NCBI RefSeq assembly: GCF_011075055.1
Contig: NW_025401096.1
Span: forward strand, 310,001-374,000
Direction: 5' to 3'
DNA from: Mangifera indica
Taxonomy: Eukaryota; Streptophyta; Magnoliopsida; Sapindales; Anacardiaceae
Length of the DNA: 64,000 nt
The notes beneath the pieces are model-generated. The model saw only the letters and a list, made by a program, of their open reading frames with translations, had not been told where the DNA came from and did not search any database. The position numbers and the translations under genes are program-made. This document shows positions 37,076 through 50,159 of this stretch, piece after piece (the stretch's first letter is position 1; each line of letters starts with the position of its first letter).

Positions 37076-39044
37076 TACAACTCTACTATATCATCATTTT
37101 ATTTAAAAATTATATTAATTTGTATTGGTAATATGTATTATATCGTAGGATATATATCATATCATATGATACATTTATTATATCATATTAATTTGATATA
37201 TCTAATGATACGTATCATTTTACACTTATATCATATGGTATCATAAGATACATGTTATATATCATAGGATGATGATAACTATGGTCCAAACACCATTTTT
37301 CTAGTTCAATTCAAATAAAAAAATTACCTTAATTGAGTTCAATAAGCTAAAATTAAGGATAGATCAAATTTGGTTAGAATAAAAAATAATTTAGTTTGAA
37401 TTCTGATTTTAATTTATAATTTAAATTCATGGATCGAATTTGCGGTTTAGATTCGTACTCCAAGTTTATAACTCATTGATAAAATAACATTGTTTTACTC
37501 AATAATGAGTCACAAACTTGAACTATAAATTTCATACTAGTTAGATCATATCATGTATTAAAAATTTAATTTTTCATATTATATGTCATATCATATATAT
37601 TGTATATACATATTTTTAAAATAAAATAATAAAAAATCTAAAAATTAAATTCAAGTATTTTTTTGGTTATATTTTTCATTTTTATTTTCCACTTCAGTTT
37701 AATGTCATTAATGTTTTCAAAAAATAAATGAAAGACTAAAATCATCTTCTCAAATTGTTACTAGTGTAGTCAAGAAAAAATATAGAGTAAGAATTATAAT
37801 TAAACTTCATCATGCAAAAATAAGTAATGTAATAAAAAAATAAATTGTAATATGTAGTTATATATTAAATAACCAATTACAATAAAAAATTCATTTTTGC
37901 TTTACAAAAGAAAATAGATTCTGTTGGGTGACTTAGTTTTGAGCTATATCCAAATTAAGTCGGCTTAGTTTTAAAAGAGACCTCGACACAATTTGGTTTA
38001 GATCAAATTTGTTTAATTTGAATTCGAATTGAATTCAAATAGGAAGATTTTGTTCATTTTTGGAATTAAGCTGAACTTAAGCTAAAAGGTGTTTGGTTAT
38101 GTTGGGCTTAAGTTCAACTCAAATAGATAGTTTTACTTATTATTTGGGTAAAACAACATTATTTTTTAATGAGCCATGAACTCAAGTCACAACTATGAAC
38201 CACGAATTAAATTTGAATTGAACTACGCCATAAATTTGAACTATTGATTCAAATCAAATTGAATTGAATCATGTTATATTTGTGTCAAACTCAAGCCAAA
38301 AGGTGTTCGAACTCGACTCAGTTTGTATCAATCCCTAATTACATGTCCAATTTAGTTTGAAAAGGTATATTGATCCATATTGCTAATTTTATCTATGCAG
38401 ACCGATAAGAATCATATCGTACGATACATACACTGTATCATATAAAATTTGATGCACCTTAAGATATGTATCATATCTACAATATTGGTAATTATGATGA
38501 ATTCAAAAAATGAATTTGAGCCTAACTGGGTTAAATTCCATCCAACTCGAATTCGACTCAGTTTAGAAAATGACCTAACCTTCTTGACTTGAACTTTAAA
38601 CGAATTTGAGTGAAACCAAACTAAGTTAAGCTTGCTTATGAAACTAAGCTAGCTTGGTTCCGGTCTAATTGTACATATTTTAACTAATGTTTTCATTTGT
38701 GCTAATTGGATTAAAAATAATATTTAAAATAGTTTTGAATAATTAAAAGAGTTAAATTTTGGATTAAATTTAAGTAAAAAAGAATTTACTCTGGTAACAC
38801 AATTCTAAAATTTTAATTTTTCTTATAATATGCACATAAAAATAGAATTTTGATTGGTATAAACTATCAATTGAACATCAAATCGGTGGGTTTAGACTTG
38901 ATTGATCATAGTTTATCCTGATTCGAAGTTTCAATCAAGTTTAAAATATTATTGAATTGGCCTTTGATTTTTTATCAAACCAATCGATCCAATTTTTAGA
39001 ACTAGGATTTGAACATTTCATTTAGTGAGAAGGGAATAGGACAT
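37076..39044. other. AT-rich intergenic DNA, copy B
   Basis: Direct counterpart of 7801-9727, with small indels (for example an extra ATATTGTATATACATA near 37600 and an extra segment near 37862). No gene is seen. Confidence 0.6.
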
Positions 39045-39807
39045 TGACACACGACATTGGTTTGGAAGAAGAATTGAACAAGAATTTTTTTTATAGAGAA
39101 ATCTAGAATAGAAAGAAGCTTTAGAGAGAAATGATTTAGGTGCCAAAAATTATGTTTCATTCAATTAGTATTCCACTATTTAGATAATGTCTGTGTAACC
39201 AAAAACAACAACACATTGAATCGTTATTAAATGACATCATATACATTTATTAAAACTACTTAGCAACCAACAACTAAATGACAACTTTTCCATTTACAAT
39301 AGACAACAACCATTACTCACTTTTATAACTTCTTCTCGACATTTCTAACTTGTTAAAATTTTGTTATCTTTGGTCTGCATTAGTTGCCTCTCTCGAGCTT
39401 CCTTGTCCTCAAGGGAGAAGTTAGGGAAACGTTGTTGCAATGTATCAGCGAATTCCTAGGTTGTTGTATTTGTTGCTTCCCCCAACCATTGGATGAGTAA
39501 TTTAGTAGTTAGAGCTTGGCCATGTCGAACCAACCTTCTACTAAGAACTGCTTAAAGATAGCATGAAACATGCTATACTTGAGGTAGTAAGAAATGAGAA
39601 GCATGCACCCTAGCATAGGTTGGACATAGAAGAAAGACATGGAAACCATTGTGAATATGTACATTAGTATGAAGCTATAGTCTGTAAGCTATTTTCCCAA
39701 TGATTTCAATGACCTGATAGGGACCATAATACTTTGGCTAAAGCTTAGGACTACCTTGACGAAGAGAAACCTGACGATAGGGTTGAAACTTAACATACAC
39801 AAAATCG

Positions 39808-41668
39808 CCAATTTGAAAATCGTGATTAACCTTTCTCCTATCATTCATGGGTCTCATATGAGATTAAGCCTTAACAACATTACATCGAAGAATCTTTATA
39901 GTAGTCTCCCTAACCTTCAGCATGTTGTCCACCTTAGCAATACTAGAATCCTTTAGAAAGTAAGAGATATGCAATGGTAAGGAATACCCATATAATGCCT
40001 CAAAAGGAGACATGTCAATGTTAGAATGATAATTGGTATTATACCAATATTCAACTAGGGACAACCAATGCATCTAAGTGTGAGGAAGCTCACCTGCCAT
40101 GCATTTAAAGTACCCTTTTAAGCACCTATTAATGACCTCAATTTGGCTAGCCGTTTGAGGATAGTAGGTAGTGGAATATTATAAACGAATACCGTGCAAA
40201 TGGAAGAGATCTTGCTAGAATTTACTAAGGAAGATCATGCCTTTATCATTAGTGATTGTGTTAGGATTCCCATGCAACTTATACACATTGTCAAGGAAGA
40301 GATAGGCTACTGTCTACACTGAGAAGGGATGGCTGAGTGCCATGAAATGACTATATTTACTCAGCTTATCAACCACTACCAAAATATCTTACATTCCCTA
40401 AGACTTTGGTAACCCCTCAATGAAATTGCCAATTTGAAAATCGTGATCAACCTTTCTCTTATCATTCATGCGTTTTATATGAGAGTGAGCCTTAACAACA
40501 TTACATCGAAGAATCTTTATAGTAGTCTCCCTAACCTTCAGCATGTTGTCCACCTTAGTAATACTAGATCCTTTGGAAAGTAAGAGATATGCAATGGTAA
40601 GGAATACCCATATAATGCCTCAAAAGGAGACATGTCAATGCTAAAATGATAATTGGTATTATACCAATATTCAACTAGGGACAACCAATGCACCTAAGTG
40701 TGACGAAACTTACCTGTCATGCATTTAAGGTATCCTTTTAAGCACCTATTAATGACCTCAATTTAGCCAGCCATTTGAGGATAGTAGGTAGTGGAATATT
40801 ATAAACGAATACCCTGCAAATGGAAGAGATCTTGCTAGAATTTACTAAGGAAGATCATGCCTTTATCACTAGTGATTATGTTAGGATTCCCATGCAACTT
40901 GTACACATTGTCAAGGAAGAGATGGGCTACTGTCTACATTGAGAAGGGATGACTGAGTGTTATGAAATGACCACATTTAGTCAGCTTATCAACCATTACC
41001 AAAATAGCTTACATTCCCTAAGACTTTGGTAACCCCTCAATGAAATCGCCAATTTGAAAATCGTGATCAACCTTTCTCTTATCATTCATGAGTTTTATAT
41101 GAGATTGAGCCTTAACAACATTACATCGAAGAATCTTTATAGTAGTCTCCCTAACCTTCAGCATGCTGTCCACCTTAGCAATACTAGATCCTTTGGAAAG
41201 TAAGAGATATGCAATGGTAAGGAATACCCATATAATGCCTCAAAAGGAGACATGTCAATGCTAAAATGATAATTGGTATTATACCAATATTCAACTAGGG
41301 ACAACCAGTGCACCTAAGTGTGACGAAACTTACCTATCATGCATTTAAGGTATCCTTTTAAGCACCTATTAATGACCTCAATTTATTCAGCCGTTTGAGG
41401 ATAGTAGGTAGTGGAATATTATAAACGAATACCCTACAAATGGAAGAGATCTTGCTAGAATTTACTAAGGAAGATCATGCCTTTATCACTAGTGATTATG
41501 TTAGGATTCCCATGCAACTTGTACACATTGTCAAGGAAGAGATGGGCTACTGTCTACACTGAGAAGAGATGACTGAGTGTTATGAAATGACCATATTTAG
41601 TCAGCTTATCAACCACTACCAAAATAGCTTACATTCCCTAAGACTTTGGTAACCCCTCAATGAAATCC
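39808..41668. repeat. Three 620-bp direct repeats inside the gypsy integrase region
   Basis: Units start with CCAATTTGAAAATCGTGAT at 39808, 40429 and 41049 and end at CCCCTCAATGAAAT. Copy A has only two. The middle and last units resemble each other and the second unit of copy A more than the first. Confidence 0.85.
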
Positions 41669-42962
41669 ATGGTCAGATCTTGGAAGACTCCTAAAGGAAT
41701 AGGTAAAGGTTGTAACAACCTCAAAGAAGTTAAGTTCTTTGGTTTGTACTGTCGACAAGTGTTACAACTTTTGATATAATTACACATAACCTTCTACATA
41801 CCTTTCCAATATACCACTGCTATTAGCTTCCTTATCATGGTGGCTATTCCAAAATGGTCACTAATAGGGAAGTTATGAAATAACTAAAGTAATCGCTCAT
41901 GAAGTTTTGGATAGTTAGCAATTACTAGCCTTTTTTTCCTTTTAAGCTTGCCATTCAGCCATTCAAACTTGTTATAGGTTTGTGGATCCTCCTTATCTGG
42001 GAAAATCTGTTGCATGTGAGTATCCTTTCTTTACCCCTCCTCAATTTGCAATAGCAACTTATAAGGTAAAATAACCATAACGATGTTTGAGCTTACAAAA
42101 AAGGAATTCTAGATAAAGTATCAACCACTATGTTCTCTTTGCCATTTTGTACTTAATCTTGTAATCATATTGTGTAAGATTTACAACTTACACCTATTAA
42201 GACGGAGTAGTCACTCGTTGCTCCAAAAGATGCTTTAGGTTTTGATGGTCGGTTCTGTTCCCATTTTCCTATTACAAGCAAAATAGCCAACATTTCTTTT
42301 TATATATCGATAGACGCTGATTCTTTGGGGAGAGAACCTTAATGATATATGCAATAGAGTGGCTTTCTTGCATCAACATTGCCTTAATCCCACAGTTAGA
42401 GGTATTTACCTTAATGAGGAACACTTTATTCATGTTAGGAAAGACCATCATTAGGGTTGTGCTCAAGCAGCATTTAAGGTGCTTGAAAGAAAGTTATGCA
42501 ACCTCATTCCAATAGAAGGAATCTCTCTTATAATGAACCTCCTATAATATCTTGATAAACTTGTAAATCCACTCAACTAAGATAGTTTATTCTTGGATTG
42601 CAGCTACCTTCTTAGAATCCATTGTAACCCCTTGAGCCTTAATAAAGTAGCCTAAGTACTCCACTTATGATACACCAAAGATGTATTTGCTCCTTTTCGC
42701 ATACAAATGATTAATCTTAACAACTTCAATATAACCTACAGGTGACTTAAATGATTATTCTAACTCTTGTTGTAGATCAAAATATCATCAAAAAACACTG
42801 AAACAAACCTTTGCAAATGTGGCTTAAAAATGTCATTCATGATATTTTGGAATGTGGCAAAAGCATTGGTAAGGGCAAAAAACATCACCAAAAGCTCATA
42901 ATGGCCTTTATAGGTCTTGAAGGTTTTGTCTTAATGATAGAAGCTAGATGCATTTGGATTTA

Positions 42963-43250
42963 CTAATACCCTGAATGGAGGTCTATCTTGTAGAAAATCA
43001 TAGCCTTTCCTAACTCATCCAATAACTTTTCTATCAAGGGTATATGATACCTATCATTGATGGTTACTTGGTTGAAGGCTTGATAGTCAATACACTTCTT
43101 CCAAGTACCATATTTTTTCTTCACTAACACCATAAAACTGGAGTTTTGGCTATTGCTATTCTGAATCACTCCTGAATCCAACATTTCTTTCACCAATTTT
43201 TCTTTTACATCCTTTTGCATTACTTTATACTTGTATAACCTTAAATTCAC
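42963..43250 (-). pseudogene. Gypsy reverse transcriptase fragment, copy B
   Basis: A 95-residue frame equals copy A apart from a few residues and covers the RT N-terminus to the first catalytic aspartate (KIDLHSGY). The rest of RT is in other frames with stops. Confidence 0.75.
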
Positions 43251-44289
43251 TAGTTAAATCCCCTCTTATAGAAGAATTTGATGATCCTATAACCTTGTAG
43301 ATGGTAGACTTGTAGGCTCTTTGAAAAGACTCCCATATTTAACTAAAAGCTCCTCTAATTCTTGCCAAGATTTTGCTTCATCACTTTTACCAATCTAGAG
43401 GTTATAGAGTTGTCTTGTTACATCTGAGTTAGTAACCAGTAAAAGTTGGATAGAGGCTAATTGTTGAGGCTTGTTCAAAAGTCTTTTCAATTTTTCTTTC
43501 TCAATAAGAGTTACCTCTTTGTCTTTAGAACCCTCTAAAAAGTACTATTGTCCTCCTACCAAAAACCTTATAATTAGTGCTTTAAAGTTCCATATGATGT
43601 CTTCAAGTCCTACCAACCATTATGCTCCTAGAATTAAGTCATAGCTCTCTATCAGAAAGGTGTAAGCATCTACAAGGATAGTTTGCCATTCCACTTTGAT
43701 ATATAGTCCCTTACACACCCTTTTGCATTACAACTTTTAGTCGTTGGCTACTGTGACTTGCACTTCTTTTACCACCTTCACTAGGGATCCTAACTTTTGC
43801 ACTATGTATTCACTCAAAAAATTATGAGTACTTCTTGAGTCCACTAGGATAAAAAGCTACCTTTGACCATGCATACCAATAATTCTCATTGTATAAAAGC
43901 CAACTAAGCCATGTAAAACATGTAAAGATAGTTGCATCAATCCTGATTCTTCCACATATCCTTCTGGTACTACGACCTCACTCACTTTCTCATCTATAGG
44001 GTAATTGAATGACAAAAGCTAGCCTCTTCTTGCATTTATGGCTAGGTACAAACCTCTTATCACACCATCGTAGCTCGCTTCTCATCAAATATTTTACTGG
44101 TAGTTGTCCTTAAGGAAAATGGTTGCAGTAGTTTGGGAATGTTGATATATGCAAAAGGCTAGCAGAGGTTTGCTTAGGCTACACAACATTAGGAGCTAAG
44201 CCTTTGTCCCCAATTTTACTCATGACAAGAACTTGTGGAGTCTTGGCTAAAGGCTTAGGTTGCTCCTTAAAAGTGGCTACTATAATTTC

Positions 44290-44484
44290 TTACAATTTAG
44301 CTAATAAGTAAGATTTTAATAAAGTTCTACGTTTAAACATGCGTATAGGTATTTGCAATTCATCTATCAATCCAGTAAAAAAGAAACTCAAAGCTTGATC
44401 ATCTCGGATTCTAGTCTTAGGGTATAGCTCATCCAATCGATTAAGGTAATTCTGCAAGGAATCTACCTTTCTTAGATTCTTCAA
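44290..44484 (-). pseudogene. Gypsy gag fragment, copy B
   Basis: Reads KNLRKVDSLQNYLNRLDELY to KSYLLAKL and stops at the same TAA as copy A, where the third copy has CAA. Confidence 0.7.
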
Positions 44485-45009
44485 GTCTGTTAGGGGATCA
44501 TCATAGGCATAATTTCCAAATCGAGCTCACACAACCACTGTATATTCTTCCCACGACAAAATCACGTCTTCTTTGGTTTTCATTTGGTGCCATTGCATGG
44601 CTTTGCCATCCAAATGTAGAGCTACGATTTCAATTCTGTCGTGAGTAAGAGTATCATCGACCTCAAAGTATTATCAAGCCTTTAAAATCCAACCACCGAA
44701 ATCTTCTCCATCAAAGTGTGAAATATCTAACCTTGGTGCTCTGCTCTAAGGATGTTGCAAATCGTGAGCTGCCTTAGAAGTGCCTTCATCCAATCGTGTC
44801 ACCATTTGAGAAACTAATTCTGTTTGTTGAAGAGTTAATCCACCTATCAACTTATACAATTCCTCCCCTATTTGTTTAAGGCGTGTATGTGATTCTTGTA
44901 GATGATCTTGTTGCCGCCATTCCAATTCTGTTACTATTTACACAATCATCTGCATCATCTCTCAACAAAAATCTTGAAAATGAGTTCCGTCCACCATGGC
45001 TAGGTCTTA

Positions 45010-45021
45010 GCTCTGATACCA
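45010..45021 (-). other. Primer-binding site of gypsy copy B
   Basis: TGGTATCAGAGC on the minus strand, adjacent to the 5' LTR at 45022-45343. It matches the 3' end of the tRNA-iMet gene only 560 bp away, with CCA added. Confidence 0.85.
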
Positions 45022-45343
45022 TGCATGCACGAGTTGTTTTGGAAGAAGAATTGAACGAGAAATTTTTTACGGAGAAATCTAGAATAGAAAGAAACTTTAG
45101 AGAGAAATGTTTTAGGCACCAAAAATTCTATTTCATTAAATCAATATTCCACTATTTACATAATGCTTGCACAGCCAAAAATGAAAAAACATTGAATTGT
45201 TATTAAACGACACCGTATACATTTATTAAAACTACTCAACAGCCAACCACTAAACGACAATGTTTCCATTTACAATAAACAAGAGCCATTAGTCATTTCT
45301 ATAACTTCTCCCCACCACTTCCAACTTATTAAAATTCGCATCA

Positions 45344-45576
45344 GAAGTAAAGACTAAAAGTGGATGACCATCAGATTTGAATGGCTTAGTCAGTTATAGC
45401 CAATTACAGCTTCAACTTTGATGGCTACGATTCTCATAAACAGAGAAGTATAGGGTTACCTGAAATTCATTGAATAAATAAGTTTTGGTCCGATTGCATT
45501 CATAAAATCAGTTCAATTTAGGCGTAATCATGCCCAGAAACAAAAGATAACAAAAAAACAACCGGAAGGCACTCTT
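45344..45576. other. Spacer between gypsy copy B and tRNA-iMet
   Basis: Starts GAAGTAAAGACTAAAAGTGGATGACC, the right flank of the gypsy insertion, followed by unique-looking DNA shared with 59510-59743. A run of seven T on the minus strand (45551-45557) about 20 bases past the tRNA is a plausible RNA polymerase III terminator. Confidence 0.55.
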
Positions 45577-45648
45577 TATCAGAGCCAGGTTTCGATCCTG
45601 GGACCTGTGGGTTATGGGCCCACCACGCTTCCGCTGCGCCACTCTGAT
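45577..45648 (-). tRNA. Initiator tRNA-Met (anticodon CAT), intact
   Basis: The 72-nt minus-strand sequence folds as a complete cloverleaf. Acceptor ends are ATCAGAG and CTCTGAT plus A. The A-box-like TGGCGCAGCGG lies in the D arm. The anticodon stem is GTGGG/CCCAC with loop CCCATAA, and the T arm CCAGG-ATCGAAA-CCTGG includes the B box. This is the plant initiator form, as shown by the A1:U72-type end, the GGG/CCC base pairs and ATCGAAA in place of TTCGAAA. No intron. A poly-T tract lies about 20 nt downstream. It is the only fully intact copy among at least four in the window, and it supplies the primer type used by the neighbouring LTR elements. Confidence 0.95.
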
Positions 45649-47896
45649 TTGTGTTACCAATTTAATAAAATCTATAGTGAAGGATATGTCATTAAACCAC
45701 CCCTCATTTTCAGTTAAATCCCCAAACTACCCCATTCACCAAGTATGAATTATTCCAAACAACTCCATGCTTTTTCAAAACTTGTTTAAACACCCATTTC
45801 AATACTAATTATGCCAAACTCTGTTTAATAATGTTAAATTACCTTCATTTTCTGATAAATGAAAGAAAAATCACATATAAAAAATAACAGTACAAGAAAC
45901 AAATAATTATAATTACTTTATCATTATTATAGTAAAAAAAAAAAAAAAACCTAATGTGGTTTATCATTCACTATAAAAGTTATGTGTATTTATATTTAAT
46001 TAGATATTCAGATATTGTATAATTATATAATTTGATGATTTTAAATTAAAAATAAAATAATATTCACTCATATATCATTATATTATCTAAGTACATAATT
46101 AAATATACAAAATTAAATACACGTAATATTACTCTTATTGATATTACGAGAAAACAGTAATTTCATTATAAAAATTATTATATAATTGAATATTCAAAGC
46201 TCAAATAAACATGGATGGATCCATCTCTTATATTTTTTCATGCCACCTTCCACTGCTAGCAGGCATACGAAGCCATTGATACATGATCAAGAGTACAAGC
46301 TAAAATAGCATATCGTTTATATATGAACCTATAGTCTAAATTGAGCCAAAATCAAGCTCATGTTGCTTGAGTTCGGCTCTCTCGGTGGGCTAATGAACTC
46401 ACGGTTGGGTTTAAATAAACTATTAATAAACCTCTAAATTAATAATAATATGATAATTATGTGAAATATTTTACTATATGATTTGTTTAAAAAAAGGCAA
46501 TAAAATGCTCAAATATTCAACACATTAATAGAAATATTTATGTGGAAAACTTAATATGGAAAAAAATCTCAGGCAAATGATGTAAAAAGTTTCACTATAA
46601 ATAATGAAGATTATAATACCAAGGAAAGTTGTTTTTTCCTCTCTTTTAAAGCTTTTAATATTAATTTATTTTATTTAGTGACACTTTTTTTATTATTTTA
46701 ATACAACTTTTATATGTAAATTCTAACTAATAAATATTTGACAAGTGTAATCGTTGCTTGTTTTTCTATTATAAGTCATATCCACATTAGCATATAACAT
46801 TTTCATTCATAGGTATTTCCTAAAATTTTCTTGAAAATTTACTTTCTAAATCTGTACAACTTGAATTCATATAATCTTAGGGATTTCAGATCACTATTGT
46901 AACAACATGATTAAAGTGAATATGATGGAAGTAAAGACTAAGACTAGGTCATAAATAATATTTTTACAAGCCAATGGCTATAAGACTTAGACTAGTTTAA
47001 TTTTACCTAGTTACAACTCTTTTTATTTCCCCTTAACAATGTTTTAAAACTCGAACTAAATTAATCAAAACTTGATAATCTATTTGGTCAAGGTTGATGT
47101 TTAAATTTATATCAATTATTAGACCAAAATAACCCGTAATTGAACTATACAAATCACGTTTGGGTTGTGGTTTAATTGTCAAGTTAATAAATTTAAACTG
47201 TCATGCTTACATCATGAATTGAGATTAACAACTGCAGGAAATATGGACCAAACCATGATATTGCCCGCAAGGGGCTCATATTATAATGTTCTAATATGAG
47301 TCCATTTGTAATATGACAAATTTGTCTTGTCACCAACGATTGAGACCAAATTCAATTATTATCGGATTAATCCAATTTATTTTGTATGTAAAACTTAATT
47401 GTGTTACTGCAACATACTGACTATCGCACTGGATCTGGAAACATTGGTCAGGAGAGTACCACGGTCCATAGGGTCCATCTGAAATTATTTATCTCTTAAT
47501 ATTATCTCTCTTCATATTAAGTACGTAATTAAGTTAATATAAACATGATCACCTTCGAAATTGTAGACCAACTCAGTGACTAATTAATATTAACCATAAA
47601 AGATAATCACACGACTCTAAATTCTGATAAACAAGTGCCAAATTGGTTCATATTTATTACATCAAATGTGCAAAACAAACCTCCTAAATCCACCCACACT
47701 TACAAATTTTTATTATGTCATTACTCTACTATAAGAGTAATGATATATATATATATATATATATAATTTTAAATATTTAATTAAATACTTAGTTAATATA
47801 TTATTATATGATTAAATATTATTTAAATAACTAATTAAATATTTAAAATTAAAATTAACTTAAGAAATATAATACATTTCTCCCGCAGAAGATTTT
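45649..47896. other. Intergenic DNA between tRNA-iMet and PCR-4
   Basis: AT-rich with no intact gene. About 46231-46275 holds the exon-4-like PCR relic. Bases 46541-47433 are missing from the counterpart near 60695. The last 430 bases match the 3' flank of PCR-2. An (AT)n run lies at 47741-47764. Confidence 0.55.
46231..46275 (-). pseudogene. Exon-4-like PCR relic, unit C
   Basis: CATGCCACCTTCCAC reads VEGGM on the minus strand, then AAAAAA and further text without a stop at the usual place. Position and flank (GCCATTGATACATGATCAAGA) match the relics at 4562 and 35028. Frame upstream is not conserved. Confidence 0.4.
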
Positions 47897-50074
47897 CTAC
47901 CTTTTCATGCCACCTTCCACAAAAGGAGGAACAGCTTCCATGGCCACTCCCCGATTTTGCCTTTCCATATTACCATGCCATCCTATAGAAAGTTCCAAGA
48001 GGATCAGAAAATGATAATCTAATTCATAATTTAAAATTCAATGATCCATTTCATATAATAATAAAAATTATATATACCTATTTTAAATACATAAATGATA
48101 TATATTTGATATGTGTTTTTAAATGATGATCAAAAAACTTGTTCCCACTTAAGGTTAAGTGTAATCCCCAACTTATACCTTACCTTCTAACTTTTAAAAA
48201 TCTAAATTCTCATCTATAAACAAAATTCTATTAAAAAACTTAATTAATGTTAAGGGTAAATTTGTTATTTAACAAAAAAAAATTTTAAAAATTAAGGTTT
48301 TATTATATTTTTTTCTCTCGGTTTGAAAATTTAACAATTTCTCTTTACCCAAAGTTTGAAAAGTAGCAATTTCACCCCTAGAGTTTTGAAATTATAGTTG
48401 GAGGTAGCAAAGGTCCCCATCTTTGTCGTCTTCGGCCACGTTGGCTCTCCCTCTTGCTTATCTCCTCTTGTCCATTTGTTCCCACCCACTGATGACAGTG
48501 ATTTCCTCCAACAAAGATGAAAACGTATTCGTCTGAAAAGAGGATGGTCTCCGATGAAAATGTTGTCTTCGTCAGAGATAATCACTTTAATCGGTGGGTG
48601 AGAACAGGTGGACAGAGAGAGATAACCTAGGTGAGAGGACAAACGTAGCCGAATATGGTGAATTTCGTCGCCTTCGACGATGGTTTCAAAACTCTAGAGG
48701 TGAAATTACTACTTTTTAAACTTTGGGTGAGAGAGATTGTTAGATTTTCAAATTAAGGGGGAAAAATGTAATAAAATTTTATTTTCTAAAAATTTTTTTT
48801 GTTAAATAACAATTTTATCCATAACTTTAACTGAAAATTTTAACATAATTTTATTTATGAATAAGATTTTGGGTTTTTAAAAGTTAAAAAGTAGGAGTTC
48901 GAGAGTACACCTAACTTTGGGTGAGAACAAGTCTTTTGGCCTTAAATGATCAGATGACTATAAATTAAGGATAAAATAATACCTAAACATATAATAACAT
49001 ATTATATATATTTATTTGTATATTATAAAATAAATACATATAATATTACGTTTAATATAAATATGTACCAATAGGCATGTCAAATCCACGACTTTTGAGC
49101 TCGCGATATTCTTGACAAAAGGCACAGGGCGCGCAGAAACAATGAACCAAGCAGTCGCAACAAGGGGTCTCTTCTAGCTTGAACTGCTGCCGCATCCTTT
49201 TGCGATAAAAGCAAGTGTAGCAAAATGAAAAAGTGAAGCAAAGTGTTAAACCAGTGAACGCATGAAGCAGAAGATAAAGTGCTCCCGCTGTAGGACAAGC
49301 TGCAACAAAAACCAACAATGGGCGGTAAAAGATATTAGAGTAATATTATGTGAACTAAGTACAAGTATTATTATAAACTATTACGTATTATTATACATGT
49401 GATTACATATTATTATATTTTGAAATTTAAAAAATTTCAATTATATAATAAAACATATATATTTTAATCCATTGTAAGTTCGTAACTTACAAGTAGATCC
49501 TCGGTCTGCAATCTCAGCAACTCGTCCAAAAGTGATGCATGGACACCAAAACGTCAAGCAGCCTGTCAAACAATAATCAGATTAATCATTTTGAAGCTTT
49601 GAGGTGGCCGTCCATAGGGCTGTATTAATTCGAGCTGAATCAAATTTAAGTTTAGGATAAATCAAGTTCGGCTTGGTTTGTGAGAGAGTTGAGCTCACTT
49701 TTAAAATTGTTTGAGCTTGACTCGTTTGAGGAGAACTAAGCTTAAAAGCTTGATTTGATACTATAAATAGATAAAAAAAAAAAAACTAAAATAATAATGT
49801 TTTAATATGTATTAATTAAAATAATATTATTTTAGTTGATTTGGATCAAAATTTTTTAAACTTATATGTTTGATGAGTCGAACAACCTTAAAGCTTGGAC
49901 CTAAAAATATTTAATTCTGAAACTCAAATTCAAACTTATTTTGAATTCATTGGAAATGATGCTCATTTTTTGTCTTGAAGTGGAACAGTTAATGAACTTA
50001 CAGGTGGAGCAGTCAGAGAAGCAGTCGCAAAGTCCGGAAGACCAAGGTTCCAATTTGGGGTTCGCTGAATCCAT
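47897..50074 (-). CDS. PCR: PCR-4: PLANT CADMIUM RESISTANCE-like protein, 153 aa
   Basis: Exons at 50002-50074, 49491-49562, 49069-49299 and 47897-47982 join in frame (462 nt, GT-AG). The protein starts [21 protein letters not shown], shorter at the N-terminus than PCR-2 and close to the usual family length. The signature CCLTFWCPC is at 25-33. The hydrophobic stretch (near 53-80) carries six extra residues (LCFTFS) from what looks like an 18-nt tandem duplication. The second cysteine cluster [10 protein letters not shown] and [12 protein letters not shown] follow, and the end is VEGGMKR. Expected role: small cysteine-rich membrane protein of the PCR/CNR group affecting Cd/Zn transport. Intron 3 (1086 bp) contains a MULE-type element and intron 1 an AT-rich insertion. 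A TATA box lies about 80 bp upstream. The longer membrane stretch could alter topology, which cannot be judged from sequence alone. Confidence 0.88.
48128..48941. mobile_element. MULE-type non-autonomous element in PCR-4 intron 3
   Basis: Long terminal inverted repeats of about 280 bp start GATCAAAAAACTTGTTCCC and, inverted, GGCCAAAAGACTTGTTCTC. The element is flanked by an exact 9-bp duplication TTAAATGAT (48119-48127 and 48942-48950), the Mutator-like length. The core (about 48415-48660) is less AT-rich and has GATGAAAA/GTCTTCGTC text in both orientations. No transposase is encoded. The minus-strand open frame 48331-48642 spans repeat and core and matches nothing I know. Confidence 0.85.
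49608..49965. other. AT-rich insertion in intron 1 of PCR-4
   Basis: Relative to the intron of PCR-2, about 360 bases starting AGGGCTGTATTAATTCGAGC have been added. They contain GAGCTTGACTCGTTTGAGG text reminiscent of hAT subterminal motifs. No clear inverted ends or target duplication were found. The same insertion is in PCR-5 (62858-63215), so it predates that duplication. Confidence 0.55.
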
Positions 50075-50150
50075 GGCGTTGGAGGATTAGGATTCTATTG
50101 GAAATGGTACCAGGAAGAGAGTTGATATGCCGGCCAAGCGTCCTTGGTGG

Positions 50151-50159
50151 GTTTATATA
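50151..50159 (-). promoter_or_regulatory. TATA box of PCR-4
   Basis: TTATATAAA-type sequence on the minus strand about 80 bp upstream of the start codon, in the context CCTTGGTGGGTTTATATAA also seen at PCR-2 and PCR-5. Confidence 0.65.

Larger units (their letters stand above)
39045..45343 (-). mobile_element. Ty3/gypsy LTR retrotransposon, copy B (degenerate)
   Basis: This is the same element at the same site as copy A, duplicated with its flanks. LTRs are at 39045-39367 and 45022-45343, with the tRNA-iMet primer-binding site at 45010-45021. Domain fragments on the minus strand are gag 44290-44484, reverse transcriptase 42963-43250, RNase H 42272-42466 and the integrase end 39864-40073. It is about 620 bp longer than copy A because it holds three integrase repeats. 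The reverse transcriptase reads FYKIDLHSGY as in copy A. All frames are broken. Confidence 0.85.
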
